From Actinophytocola sp044466355 (GTDB lineage Bacteria; Actinomycetota; Actinomycetes; Mycobacteriales; Pseudonocardiaceae): DNA of 64,000 nt. Positions 44,105-52,689 of the stretch are shown in pieces; within the stretch, counting starts at the first letter, position 1; every line of letters starts with the position of its first letter. The position numbers were made by a program, and so were the translations under genes. Where the stretch lies: contig NZ_JBITMQ010000008.1 of NCBI RefSeq assembly GCF_044466355.1, positions 248,001-312,000 of the forward strand. Direction: 5' to 3'. The notes beneath the pieces are model-generated. The model made no database searches, had not been told where the DNA came from, and saw nothing but the letters and a program-made list of their open reading frames with translations.

Positions 44105-45343
44105 ATGGGCGGTATCACGACTCACCGAGGCTTCTGGACCCGCGACCTGAGGGCTGACAAGCACTGGCCCCTACTGCCCTTCCACGTGCCGGACGGGTGC
44201 CGGTCCATCGCCGTCACCATCGAGTTCGACCCGGCGTCGGGCGCCGTCATCGACCTGGGCTGCGAGGGCACGAACGGCTGGCGCGGCTGGTCGGGCAGCG
44301 CCAGGAAGAGCTATGTGATCACCCCGGACGCCGCCACCCCCGGGTACGTGGCCGGGGAGCTGGAGCCGGGGGAGTGGCACGTCGTCCTCGGCCTGCACCG
44401 GATCCCGTCGCCGGGCGTCGAGGTGACCGTCACGATCGACACCGACGGCGACGCCCGGCCGGAGCCACTGCGCCCGAACCCACCCGTGCCCGCGAAGCCC
44501 CGGCCACGGGGTCTGCCCGCCGCGGCCGGTCTGCGCTGGGTCGCGGTGGACCTGCACGCCCACACACTGCACTCCGACGGTTCCCTCACCATCGCCGAAC
44601 TGGCCGCCGAAGCCGTCGCTGCGGGCCTGGACGCGCTGGCCGTCACCGACCACAACACGGTCAGCCACCACGCCGAGCTGGCCGAGGTCGGCCGCCACTA
44701 CGGCATCGCGCTGATCCCCGGCCAGGAGATCACCACGGAGTTCGGCCACGCCAACGCCTACGGCGACATCGGCTGGGTCGACTTCCGCGAACCAGCCGCG
44801 AACTGGGTGAAGACCGTCCGCGAACGCGGTGGCCTCCTGTCGATCAACCACCCGCTGGGCGGCGACTGCGCGTGGCGCCACCCGCTGCCGGAGCACCCAC
44901 CGCTCGCGGAGGTGTGGCACTCGAGCTGGCACGCCCCGAACTGGGGTGGCCCGGTCGCGTGGTGGCAGGCGTGGGGCAGCGAGGCCACCCCGATCGGCGG
45001 CAGCGACTTCCACCGCCCCGACGAGGGTGTACACCTCGGCGCCCCGACGACGTGGGTGGCCGTGGACTCCCACGCCCGCAACGCGGACGAACTGGTGCCC
45101 GCGGTGCTGGAGGGCCTGCGCGCGGGCCGCACGGCCGTGTCGGCCGACCGCACCGGCCCGGTCCTGCTGCCGGTGGACGGCAAGGTGATCGCCCTGGACG
45201 CGCCGGGCACACTCGTCGTTGGCCGGGACACCACGCACAAGGTCCGCTTCGACCGCGACACCTTCGACCCACCCGGACCGCACGGCCACGTGCTGTGCGG
45301 CCACGACGGCTCGGTCCTGGCGCTGGCGGGCACCCCGCACTGA
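44105..45343 (+). CDS. CehA/McbA family PHP-domain metallohydrolase
   Basis: 412 aa. N-terminal beta domain (about 1-145), then a PHP phosphoesterase domain with DLHAHTLHSDG metal motif, HNTVSHH, TDHNT and GSDFHRPD ligands. Members of this group (CehA/McbA) include ester or carbamate hydrolases and are also linked to sugar phosphate metabolism; here the substrate is not known, but the ABC sugar transporter operon starts 254 bp downstream on the same strand. ATG 44105, with the conserved GGITTHRGFWTRDLRAD start. Confidence 0.85.
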   Translation: MGGITTHRGFWTRDLRADKHWPLLPFHVPDGCRSIAVTIEFDPASGAVIDLGCEGTNGWRGWSGSARKSYVITPDAATPGYVAGELEPGEWHVVLGLHRIPSPGVEVTVTIDTDGDARPEPLRPNPPVPAKPRPRGLPAAAGLRWVAVDLHAHTLHSDGSLTIAELAAEAVAAGLDALAVTDHNTVSHHAELAEVGRHYGIALIPGQEITTEFGHANAYGDIGWVDFREPAANWVKTVRERGGLLSINHPLGGDCAWRHPLPEHPPLAEVWHSSWHAPNWGGPVAWWQAWGSEATPIGGSDFHRPDEGVHLGAPTTWVAVDSHARNADELVPAVLEGLRAGRTAVSADRTGPVLLPVDGKVIALDAPGTLVVGRDTTHKVRFDRDTFDPPGPHGHVLCGHDGSVLALAGTPH

Positions 45344-45555
45344 GTTGTCCACAACCCACCCGCACGACCCACGGAACTGTCGGCCCTCCGACCTGGGCTG
45401 GCTACCGGGGGCCGGAGGCCACCCCTCGCACCGCCGAGCGCACCGAAGGACCCTCCGGCACGCCGGGCCGCATCCCAGGCTGCTCCCACATCGCCGCCAA
45501 GCCGTGCTCGCACACGCCCGCCATTCGCACTAATCTCCGTCACGTTCGGACCACG

Positions 45556-45572
45556 GTTGGTGAAAGACCAAC
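45556..45572 (+). promoter_or_regulatory. Candidate operator before the ABC transporter operon
   Basis: Palindrome GTTGGT-GAAAG-ACCAAC (45556-45572), 26 bp before the binding-protein ATG. Symmetry and placement fit a LacI- or ROK-type repressor site common before sugar ABC operons, but no regulator gene is in the window. Alternatively it forms an RNA hairpin in the leader. Confidence 0.45.
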
Positions 45573-45597
45573 TGACTCGATGACGAGAGGTGCCGAG

Positions 45598-47001
45598 ATG
45601 CGAGTTCGCCGCACGCTGGCGCTGGCCGCCGCAGCGGTCACCACGATGGCCCTGGCCGGGTGTCTCGGCCAGCAGCAGGAGTCGGACACGGGCCGCAACG
45701 CGGACGCCAAGGACGTCACGCTCACCGTCACGGCCAACGCGGTCGCGGGCGGCAAGAACGACATCACCGCCACGTGGATCACCGACTGGGTGATTCCCGA
45801 GTTCACCAAGCAGCAGAAGGCCAAGGGCGTCAACGTCACCGTCAAGTTCGACGGCACGGGGGTCGACGACGCCGACTACAAGGCCAAGATCGCGCTGGAC
45901 TTCGGTACCGACATCGGCGGGGACGTCGTCGAGGTCGACGGCATCTGGCTCGGCGAGTTCGCGCAGGGCGGCCAGATCCAGCCGCTGGACGACGTCGTCG
46001 GCAAGGACAAGGTCGACGCGTGGGACGGCTGGAGCCAGATCACCGACGCGGTCCAGGCGGTCGGCGAGTACGAGGGCAAGCGCTACGGCATCCCCGTCGG
46101 CACCGACGGCCGCGTCATCTTCTTCAACAAGAAGCTCTTCGCGCAGGTCGGCCTGCCCGCGGACTGGCAGCCGACCAGCTGGGAGGAGATCACCGCCGCC
46201 GCGGTCTCGCTCAAGCAGCTCCCCGGCGTCATCCCGGTGCAGCTCAACGCGGGCACCGCGATGACCGAGGCGACCACCATGCAGGGCGTCCTCCCGCTGC
46301 TCGCCGGCACCGGCGCCGAGGTCCACCAGGACGGCAAGTGGCAGGGCGCCACGGAGAACGTCAAGCAGGTCCTCGACCTCTACAAGCAGGTCTACGCGGG
46401 CAAGCTCGGCGACCCGGTGCTCGCGCAGGAGGCCAAGGGCCGCGACCGCTCGTTCGAGCTGTTCGCCCAGAACAAGATCGGCATGCTGCTGGAGAGCGAC
46501 TACTTCTGGCGCTCCGTCGTCGACCCGACCGTCGGCGTGGCGAAGATGGCCGACCGCGACACCGCCGTCGGCTGGGCGAAGATCCCCGCCATGAACCCCG
46601 GCTCGGGTGTCGGCGGGCAGGACTTCGTCAGCATGTCCGGCGGCTCGGTGCGCGTGATCAACCCGAACACGAAGTACCCGCAGCAGGCGTGGGAGCTGCT
46701 CCAGTTCATGAACTCCGCGGCGGCCACGAAGGCACGTCTCGGTGACACCGCGCAGGTCACGCAGCGGGACGACGTCAACGAGGAGGTCCTCGAGAACGAC
46801 CCGATGCTGCGCTTCATCGCCGAGGAGGTCCTGCCGATCACCCGCTTCCGGCCCGGGCTCGCGGAGTACCCGAAGGTGTCCACGGCGCTGCAGCAGGCGA
46901 CGGCCGACATCGTGGCGGGCAAGTCCGTGGACGAGGCCGCGTCGGCGTACGAGGAGGCACTGGTCAAGGCGGTGGGCGAGGACAAGGTTGCGCGCGGTTA
47001 G
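45598..47001 (+). CDS. Extracellular solute-binding lipoprotein of a sugar ABC transporter
   Basis: 467 aa. Lipoprotein signal peptide with cleavage at Cys22 (MALAGC), then a family 1 solute-binding fold (DVTLTVTANAVAGGKNDITA ... DWQPTSWEEITAAAVSLKQ ... SMSGGSVRVINPNTKYPQQA). This cluster (CUT1 type) binds sugars or sugar conjugates. ATG 45598 has GAGAGG 7 nt upstream; the in-frame ATG 45580 would give a poor signal peptide. First gene of the ABC operon. Confidence 0.9.
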   Translation: MRVRRTLALAAAAVTTMALAGCLGQQQESDTGRNADAKDVTLTVTANAVAGGKNDITATWITDWVIPEFTKQQKAKGVNVTVKFDGTGVDDADYKAKIALDFGTDIGGDVVEVDGIWLGEFAQGGQIQPLDDVVGKDKVDAWDGWSQITDAVQAVGEYEGKRYGIPVGTDGRVIFFNKKLFAQVGLPADWQPTSWEEITAAAVSLKQLPGVIPVQLNAGTAMTEATTMQGVLPLLAGTGAEVHQDGKWQGATENVKQVLDLYKQVYAGKLGDPVLAQEAKGRDRSFELFAQNKIGMLLESDYFWRSVVDPTVGVAKMADRDTAVGWAKIPAMNPGSGVGGQDFVSMSGGSVRVINPNTKYPQQAWELLQFMNSAAATKARLGDTAQVTQRDDVNEEVLENDPMLRFIAEEVLPITRFRPGLAEYPKVSTALQQATADIVAGKSVDEAASAYEEALVKAVGEDKVARG

Positions 47002-47028
47002 CGGCGGGAGCGGAGCGAAGGAGCGGTC

Positions 47029-47092
47029 GCCGTCTGGACTGAGGAACGCGCGCAGGCGCGCCAGCGCCGAGCACGCGACGAGGGAAGACGGC
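47029..47092 (+). other. Nested stem-loops between binding-protein and permease genes
   Basis: GCCGTCT (47029-47035) can pair with AGACGGC (47086-47092), enclosing GCGCG/CGCGC (47048-47061). In ABC operons, hairpins between the binding-protein gene and the permeases often stabilise the upstream mRNA so that the binding protein is made in excess; that role is inferred here. Confidence 0.5.
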
Positions 47093-47122
47093 CGATGAGG
47101 TGGGCGGGGGAGGTGGGCGGGG

Positions 47123-48013
47123 ATGAGCGAAGCGACCAATCAGACACGGGATTCAGCCGGCCTGGGCGTGGGGCGGGCGGTCGCGTTCGTGTCGCCCGCC
47201 CTGCTGCTCATCGGGCTGTTCCTCGTCTTCCCCGCCCTCTGGACCGTCTACATCGGACTGACGAACTACACGCTCACCGGCCCCGCGTCGGTCGCGCCGT
47301 CGTTCGTGGGCCTCGAGAACTTCCTGAACGCGCTCGACGACGCCCTGTTCGGCAACGCGCTGTGGCTGACGCTCCTGTTCGTCATGGGCTCGGCCGTGCT
47401 CGGCCAGAACCTCCTCGGGTTCGGTCTCGCGTGGGTGCTGCGGTCGGCGAAACCCGTGGTGCGCCGAACCGTCGAGGCGTTCGTGCTGCTCGCGTGGATC
47501 CTGCCGAGCGTGGTCGTCGCCTACCTGTGGACGGCCGTGCTCGACCGCGACGGCGGCACCCTGAACGCCCTGCTGGGCAACGGTTCCACTGCCTGGCTCG
47601 TCGAGTACCCGATGGCGTCGCTGATCGTGTTCAACACGTGGCGCGGGACCGCGTTCTCGATGATGCTGTACAGCTCGGCGCTGGCCGCGGTGCCACCCTC
47701 CCAGCTGGAGACCGCGAAGACCGTCGGCGCGAGCGGCTGGCAGACCGTGCGGGACGTGGTGTTCCCGCACATCAGGGGCCACGTGCTGACCAACACGCTG
47801 CTGATCTCCCTGTGGACGGCCAACGACTTCACCCCGTTCCTGCTCACCGCGGGCGGGCCGAACCACGAGTCGGAGACGCTGCCGGTGTTCATCTACCAGC
47901 AGGCCATCGCGAACGGCGAGCTCGGCTACTCGGCGGCCATCTCGTTCCTGCTGCTGATCGTGAACCTGCTGGTCTCGCTGCTGTACCTGCTGTTGCTGCG
48001 GAGGCGCGCGTGA
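47123..48013 (+). CDS. Sugar ABC transporter permease 1
   Basis: 296 aa, six transmembrane segments. The N-terminal half starts SPALLLIGLFLVFPALWTVY; the cytoplasmic EAA-like coupling loop ETAKTVGASGWQTVRDVVFPHI lies near residues 190-212. MalF/UgpA-type partner of the permease encoded next, overlapping by GTGA. Confidence 0.92.
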   Translation: MSEATNQTRDSAGLGVGRAVAFVSPALLLIGLFLVFPALWTVYIGLTNYTLTGPASVAPSFVGLENFLNALDDALFGNALWLTLLFVMGSAVLGQNLLGFGLAWVLRSAKPVVRRTVEAFVLLAWILPSVVVAYLWTAVLDRDGGTLNALLGNGSTAWLVEYPMASLIVFNTWRGTAFSMMLYSSALAAVPPSQLETAKTVGASGWQTVRDVVFPHIRGHVLTNTLLISLWTANDFTPFLLTAGGPNHESETLPVFIYQQAIANGELGYSAAISFLLLIVNLLVSLLYLLLLRRRA

Positions 48014-48831
48014 GTTTCACCGCCATGCTGCGCCGCTCGGCGTACACCGTGCTGATCGCGGTGGTGCTGGCCTTCTTCGCCGTCCCCATGCTGTGGCTCG
48101 CGTCCGCGCCGTTCGACAGCGACCCCGGTGTCGGCCTGCGGTGGCCGGACTGGACGCTGGACAACTGGCGCATCACGTTCGAACACCCCTACGCGCTGGG
48201 GTCGCTCGTCAACTCGATCGTGCTGTGCGCGGTCGCCACGATCGTCACCACGGCGTTCGGCACGCTCGCCTCGTACGCGCTGTCGCGGGTACGCATCCCG
48301 GGCCGTGACGCGCTGCTGTACGTGCTGTTGCTGCTGTCCAGCGTGGTCACCGGCACCGCGGCGATGGTGCCGATCTTCGTGATGATGTTCCAGCTCGGCC
48401 TGATCAACTCGCAGTACGCGACGGGGCTGGTGATCGCGGGCGGCATGCTGCCCGCGGCGATCTTCATCCTGAAGGACTTCGTCGACGCGGTGCCCCGCAG
48501 CTACGAGGAGTCCGCGCGGGTGTTCGGCGCCTCACCGGGTCAGGTGCTGCGCCACGTCGTGCTCCCGGTGGCGCGGCCGGGCATCGCGACCATCACGGTC
48601 TGGGCGTTCGTGCAGGCCTGGGGCAACTTCCTGCTGCCGTTCCTGCTGCTGCGCGAGGTCGAACAACAGCCCGCCGCCGTGCTGCTGCGCACGCTCAAGG
48701 ACGAGGGCGGCAGCGCGAACCTGACCGTGATCCCGGTGTTCTCGCTGCTGTACGCGATCCCGGTGGTGGCGCTGTACCTGTTCGTCAGCAAGCGGTACGG
48801 GTTCCGCTTCCACGGAGGGATCAAGGCCTGA
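48010..48831 (+). CDS. Sugar ABC transporter permease 2
   Basis: 273 aa, six transmembrane segments, MalG/UgpE type, with EAA loop EESARVFGASPGQVLRHVVLPV near residues 160-180. GTG 48010 overlaps the permease-1 stop, and the ATPase ATG overlaps its own stop (TGATG), so the three are made from one coupled unit. Confidence 0.92.
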   Translation: MSFTAMLRRSAYTVLIAVVLAFFAVPMLWLASAPFDSDPGVGLRWPDWTLDNWRITFEHPYALGSLVNSIVLCAVATIVTTAFGTLASYALSRVRIPGRDALLYVLLLLSSVVTGTAAMVPIFVMMFQLGLINSQYATGLVIAGGMLPAAIFILKDFVDAVPRSYEESARVFGASPGQVLRHVVLPVARPGIATITVWAFVQAWGNFLLPFLLLREVEQQPAAVLLRTLKDEGGSANLTVIPVFSLLYAIPVVALYLFVSKRYGFRFHGGIKA

Positions 48832-49886
48832 TGACGTCGATCGAGCTGACCGGTCTGTCCACCGTGTACCCTAACGGGGTCCGCGCGGTCGACGAGTTGG
48901 ACCTGTCGGTCCGCGACGGCGAGTTCTTCGCACTGCTCGGCCCGTCCGGGTGCGGCAAGACCACCCTGCTGCGCACCATCGCGGGCCTGGAACAGTCGTC
49001 GTCGGGAACGATCTCGCTCGGCGACCGCGACGTCACCCGCGCCGAGGCCGGCAAGCGCGGCGTCGCGATGGTGTTCCAGGACTACGCCCTGTTCCCGCAC
49101 ATGACGGTCGCCCAGAACATCGCCTACCCCCTGCGGGTGCGGCGGGCGTCCCGCCAGGCGCAGCGGGACGCGGCGACGTCCACGTCCGCGAGCCTCGGCC
49201 TGGCGGAACTGCTGGAACGGCGGCCCGCGCAGCTGTCCGGCGGACAGCAGCAACGGGTGGCGCTCGCGCGCGCCATGGCCATGGCGGCGGACGTGCTGCT
49301 GCTCGACGAGCCGCTGTCCAACCTGGACGCCCGGCTGCGGCTGGAGGCACGCACGTTCCTCAAACGCCTCCAGCGCGACCTGGGCCTGACCACGGTGTTC
49401 GTCACACACGACCAGGCGGAGGCGCTCGCGCTCGCCGACCGGATCGCGGTGATGGCCGACGGCCGCATCCGTCAGCTGGGCACGCCGAAGGACGTGTTCC
49501 AGCGGCCCGCGGACACGTTCGTCGCGAACTTCATCGGGTCCACGCCGATGAACCTGCTGGACGGCACGGTGGCCGACGCCGCGGTGTCGGTGGCGGGCGC
49601 CCGGCTGGCGCTCCCCGCCGGGCTGTCCGTCGCGGACGGCATGAAGGTGGTGGCGGGCATTCGCCCCGAGTACCTCCAGCCCGCGGCCGAGGGCATCACG
49701 GGCACGGTGTCCATCGTCGAGAACCTCGGCGTGACGTCGCTCGTGACACTGGAGTGCCCCGGCGAGGTTCTGGTCGGGCTGACGGTGCCCGAACACGAGG
49801 AGCCGGTGGTGGGCACCACGATGACCGTGGCACCCGCTCCTGGCCGGTTGCTGGTCTACGCCGCGGAGACCACCGAACTGCTCTAG
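48831..49886 (+). CDS. ABC transporter ATP-binding protein (MsmK/MalK type)
   Basis: 351 aa. Walker A GPSGCGKTT (37-45), signature LSGGQQQR, Walker B VLLLDEPLSNLD, switch His in VTHDQAEAL, and a C-terminal TOBE-like domain (about 240-351). Energises the CUT1 transporter. A dedicated ATPase gene inside the operon is less common in Actinobacteria, where a shared MsiK is frequent. The stop overlaps the convergent LysE gene by 4 bp. Confidence 0.94.
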   Translation: MTSIELTGLSTVYPNGVRAVDELDLSVRDGEFFALLGPSGCGKTTLLRTIAGLEQSSSGTISLGDRDVTRAEAGKRGVAMVFQDYALFPHMTVAQNIAYPLRVRRASRQAQRDAATSTSASLGLAELLERRPAQLSGGQQQRVALARAMAMAADVLLLDEPLSNLDARLRLEARTFLKRLQRDLGLTTVFVTHDQAEALALADRIAVMADGRIRQLGTPKDVFQRPADTFVANFIGSTPMNLLDGTVADAAVSVAGARLALPAGLSVADGMKVVAGIRPEYLQPAAEGITGTVSIVENLGVTSLVTLECPGEVLVGLTVPEHEEPVVGTTMTVAPAPGRLLVYAAETTELL

Positions 49887-50515
49887 TGTCCCGAGTCGGC
49901 GACCAGCCGCACCGCCAGCGCACCGAAGATGGCCGCGGACACCCGGTTCAGCCAGCGCCGCACCGCGGGCCTGCGCAGCAGCAGCGCCGACAGCGTGCCG
50001 GACGCGAGCCCGACGGCCGCGTCCACGCAGAACCCGACCACGATCAGGATCGCGCCCATGACCAGGAACTGGACCGGCATCGCCCAGCCGCCCTCGGTCA
50101 CGAACTGCGGGAAGAACGCCAGGTAGAACAGCACGACCTTGGGGTTCGACAGGTTGACCAGCGTCGCCATCAGGTAGGTCCGCCGCAGCGACCGGCCGCC
50201 GAACTCCGCGGGCGCGGTCGCGGCGACGTCCTTGGCCGACCGCAACGCGCCGATCGCCAGGTACACGAGGAAGACCGCCCCGATGATCCGCACCGCGTCG
50301 AGCGCGATCGGCGCCGCCTGCAACACGGCACCGAGCCCCAGCGCGGCGGCCACCGTGTGCCCGGCGAGCCCGGTCGACATGCCCGCGGCCGCGACCACCC
50401 CGGCGGCGCGCCCACGCGCGATCCCGTTCGCGAGGATGAACATCATGTCCGGTCCGGGCACGATGCTGATCACGACACAGGCGAGGGCGAAGGTGAGCAG
50501 GATCGAGGGGTCCAT
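49883..50515 (-). CDS. LysE family amino acid exporter
   Basis: 210 aa, six transmembrane helices; start MDPSILLTFALACVVISIVPGPDMMFILANGIARG matches the LysE/RhtB N-terminus with its GPD motif. Likely exports an amino acid such as homoserine, threonine or lysine; the substrate is not assignable. Convergent with the ABC operon. Confidence 0.88.
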   Translation of the reverse strand: MDPSILLTFALACVVISIVPGPDMMFILANGIARGRAAGVVAAAGMSTGLAGHTVAAALGLGAVLQAAPIALDAVRIIGAVFLVYLAIGALRSAKDVAATAPAEFGGRSLRRTYLMATLVNLSNPKVVLFYLAFFPQFVTEGGWAMPVQFLVMGAILIVVGFCVDAAVGLASGTLSALLLRRPAVRRWLNRVSAAIFGALAVRLVADSGH

Positions 50516-50577
50516 GCCGCCATCCTCACCCCCACAACCGCTCGCCGTCGCGTGAATTCCGGCAGCCGCACCCGACG

Positions 50578-50784
50578 ATGCCGGTGACGACCGGGACCAC
50601 GCCGCTGGAGTACCTGATCCAGTGGCGCATGAGTCTCGCGCGCGACGCCCTCGCGATCTCCGAGCTGGCCGCCGCGACCGGTTACCGCTCCGAGAGCGCG
50701 TTCAGCACCGCGTTCCGCCGCGTGGTCGGATCATCGCCCAGGACGTTCCGGGACGGGGCGCGGGCTGAGCACGCCGAACGCTAG
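50578..50784 (+). pseudogene. AraC-family regulator remnant (C-terminal HTH only)
   Basis: 68 codons, beginning TTGTTPLEYLIQWRMSLARDALA and continuing through the second HTH motif (ISELAAATGYRSESAFSTAFRRVVG) to PRTFRDGARAEH, matching the C-terminal end of AraC/XylS DNA-binding domains. There is no N-terminal sensor domain and no upstream coding match before 50578; the preceding bases are intergenic. It is read as a truncated remnant, though a functional micro-regulator cannot be excluded. Confidence 0.7.
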
Positions 50785-51299
50785 GCGGGCAGCTCGCCGC
50801 GCAGCATCCGGTACAGCACCTCGTCCCGCCAGGCGCCGTCGCGGAACGTGTGCTCCTTCAGCACCGCCTCCCGCACGAACCCGGCCTTCTCCAGCGACCG
50901 CTGCTCGACGAGGTTCTCGGCCTCCGTCATCGCCTGAATGCGGTTGACCGGGGAGTGCGCGAACAGGTATCGCGCAAGGAGGAGCTGCGCGGCCGCCCCG
51001 TGCCCACGACCGCGCGCGGCGGGCAACAGGCTGATCCCGAACTGGAAGACGTGCACCGTGCGCCCGGTCTGCACGCGGTACCACGACACGAACCCGACGG
51101 CCGTGCCGTCCACCTCGACCATCAGCACACTGCGGTCGTCCGCGAGCAGCCCGTTCTCGGTGAACCGCCGCCGCCACATCCCCGGATCGGAGAACCCGCT
51201 CCAGTTGAACAGGCCGACCTGCTCCGGGTCGGCGAACATCTCGTCGAGCGTGTCGAGGTCCGGTTCGGTCACCGGACGCAGGCGCATCCCCTCGGTCAT
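50781..51299 (-). CDS. GNAT family N-acetyltransferase (RimJ/RimL-like)
   Basis: 172 aa. Acetyl-CoA loop RGRGHGAAAQ (about residues 97-106) and overall RimJ-type layout with C-terminal EKAGFVREAVLKEH. Transfers acetyl groups to an unknown amine. Convergent overlap with the AraC remnant, 4 bp. Confidence 0.85.
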   Translation of the reverse strand: MTEGMRLRPVTEPDLDTLDEMFADPEQVGLFNWSGFSDPGMWRRRFTENGLLADDRSVLMVEVDGTAVGFVSWYRVQTGRTVHVFQFGISLLPAARGRGHGAAAQLLLARYLFAHSPVNRIQAMTEAENLVEQRSLEKAGFVREAVLKEHTFRDGAWRDEVLYRMLRGELPA

Positions 51300-51342
51300 G
51301 CCCGCACCGTAGCCGCGGACACGACCGGGGAGCGCGTCTGTT

Positions 51343-51768
51343 TCAGACCAGCTCGGCGTCGAGCGTGATCGTCGTGCCGGTCAGCGCCGCCGAGACCGGG
51401 CAGTTCTTCTTGGCGTCCTCGGCGGCCTTCGCGAAGTCCTCCGCGGAGATGCCGGGGATGCTGGCGCGCACGGTCAGGTGGATGCCCGTGATGCCCTCAC
51501 CCGGCTGGAACGTCACCTCCGCCTTGGTGTCGACGGTCTGCGGCGGGGTGCCCGCGCCCGCCAGGCCGTGCGACAGCGCCATGGAGTAGCACGTCGAGTG
51601 CGCGGCCGCGATGAGCTCCTCCGGGCTGGTCTTGCCGTTCGCCTCGTTCGCCCGGGACGGCCACGACACCTCGTAGGTGCCGATGCCGGACGAGTCCAGC
51701 GACACGGTGCCGGAGCCGTCGAGCAGCGCGCCCTCCCAGTGGGCGTTCGCGGTGCGGGTGGTTGCCAT
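51343..51768 (-). CDS. OsmC family peroxiredoxin
   Basis: 141 aa. The two catalytic cysteines are in AAHSTCYSMALS and KKNCPVSAAL. OsmC-type organic hydroperoxide reductase. Start ATG 51768 is chosen because GGAGGAGAAC lies directly upstream; the upstream sequence shows no conservation. Confidence 0.92.
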   Translation of the reverse strand: MATTRTANAHWEGALLDGSGTVSLDSSGIGTYEVSWPSRANEANGKTSPEELIAAAHSTCYSMALSHGLAGAGTPPQTVDTKAEVTFQPGEGITGIHLTVRASIPGISAEDFAKAAEDAKKNCPVSAALTGTTITLDAELV

Positions 51769-51899
51769 GTGTTCTCCTCCTGCGAGCGGGACTGTCGAGT
51801 GCCGGGCCTGAGTCTGCCGCACGGCACCGACAGTCGCGCGCTCGTGTGACCCGCTCGCCAGCGGCTCTCGAGACACTCGCTCACCTGTTCGATATACTG

Positions 51900-52538
51900 C
51901 TATCCATCCAGCAGCGCCGGGTGGGCCGGATCGTCCACCCGCACCGCGAAGTCGGCCGCGTACAGGGGGCGCGCGGTCGAGTGGTACCGCTCGAACGCGG
52001 GCAGGGACCACGCGTCGGCTTCCGCGGTGCGCCTGCGCAGCGCGGCGGGGGAGAGCCAGAGGTGAACGGCACAGTCGAACGGCAGGCCACGGCCGAGCAG
52101 CAGCTCACCGTCGAGCACCAGCACGCCACCGGGCGGCAGGTCCACGTACGCCGCGCGGGTGGCGCGGTCGGTCTCGGCGTTCCACAGGCTGGGCAGGATC
52201 CGCCCGGAGCCGCCGGGGGTCAGTGGCTCGAACACCTCACGCATGAGCCCACCGAGGTCCAGCCAGTCGTCGTGGCGGGCGTCGGGGTCGGTCCTGCCCC
52301 GCTCGAACCGCAGCGAGGCGGGCCGCAGGAAGTCCCGCGTGGACACCCGCCGTACCGGCCTGCCCGCCAGCCGCAGCGCGCTGCCGAGCCGGTCGGCGAA
52401 CGCGCCCGGCTCGGCGGGCGGGGCACCGTCGACGCCCACTCTCGTCCACTCATCGCCCGCGCGGGTGATGATCGTCTCGGTCACCTCGGTGATCAGCAGG
52501 TCAGGCGAGACGGGGCGGAAACGCATGCGCCCGATCAT
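51900..52538 (-). CDS. Uridine kinase-like protein with degenerate P-loop
   Basis: 212 aa. Follows the uridine/phosphoribulokinase-like layout in actinobacteria: RVGVDGAPPAEPGAFADRLG at about residues 33-52 occupies the Walker A position but lacks the GKS/GKT, then ASLRFERGRTDPDARHDDWLDLGGL, VLVLDGELLLGRGLPFD and DPAHPALLDG at the end. The usual Gly-Lys-Ser/Thr is missing, so it may be inactive or use another mode. Function unassigned. Confidence 0.7.
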   Translation of the reverse strand: MIGRMRFRPVSPDLLITEVTETIITRAGDEWTRVGVDGAPPAEPGAFADRLGSALRLAGRPVRRVSTRDFLRPASLRFERGRTDPDARHDDWLDLGGLMREVFEPLTPGGSGRILPSLWNAETDRATRAAYVDLPPGGVLVLDGELLLGRGLPFDCAVHLWLSPAALRRRTAEADAWSLPAFERYHSTARPLYAADFAVRVDDPAHPALLDG

Positions 52539-52689
52539 GCCTCCCAGCCAGCAGTGCTTGTTAATTCGCTCCGCAAGCTCCGCTCAGTGTCGGTGCTGCG
52601 CGGTACAAATCAGCCATGTGCCCGAAGACTCCGACACGCCCCGAACCGGTCGTTCACCCCCGCGTCGACCCGTCGTAGGGTGGTGCCTC

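Noticed and set aside
45345..45353. TTGTCCACA, a single DnaA box after the PHP gene
   Set aside because: A single 9-mer is expected by chance at this window size and has no partner nearby.
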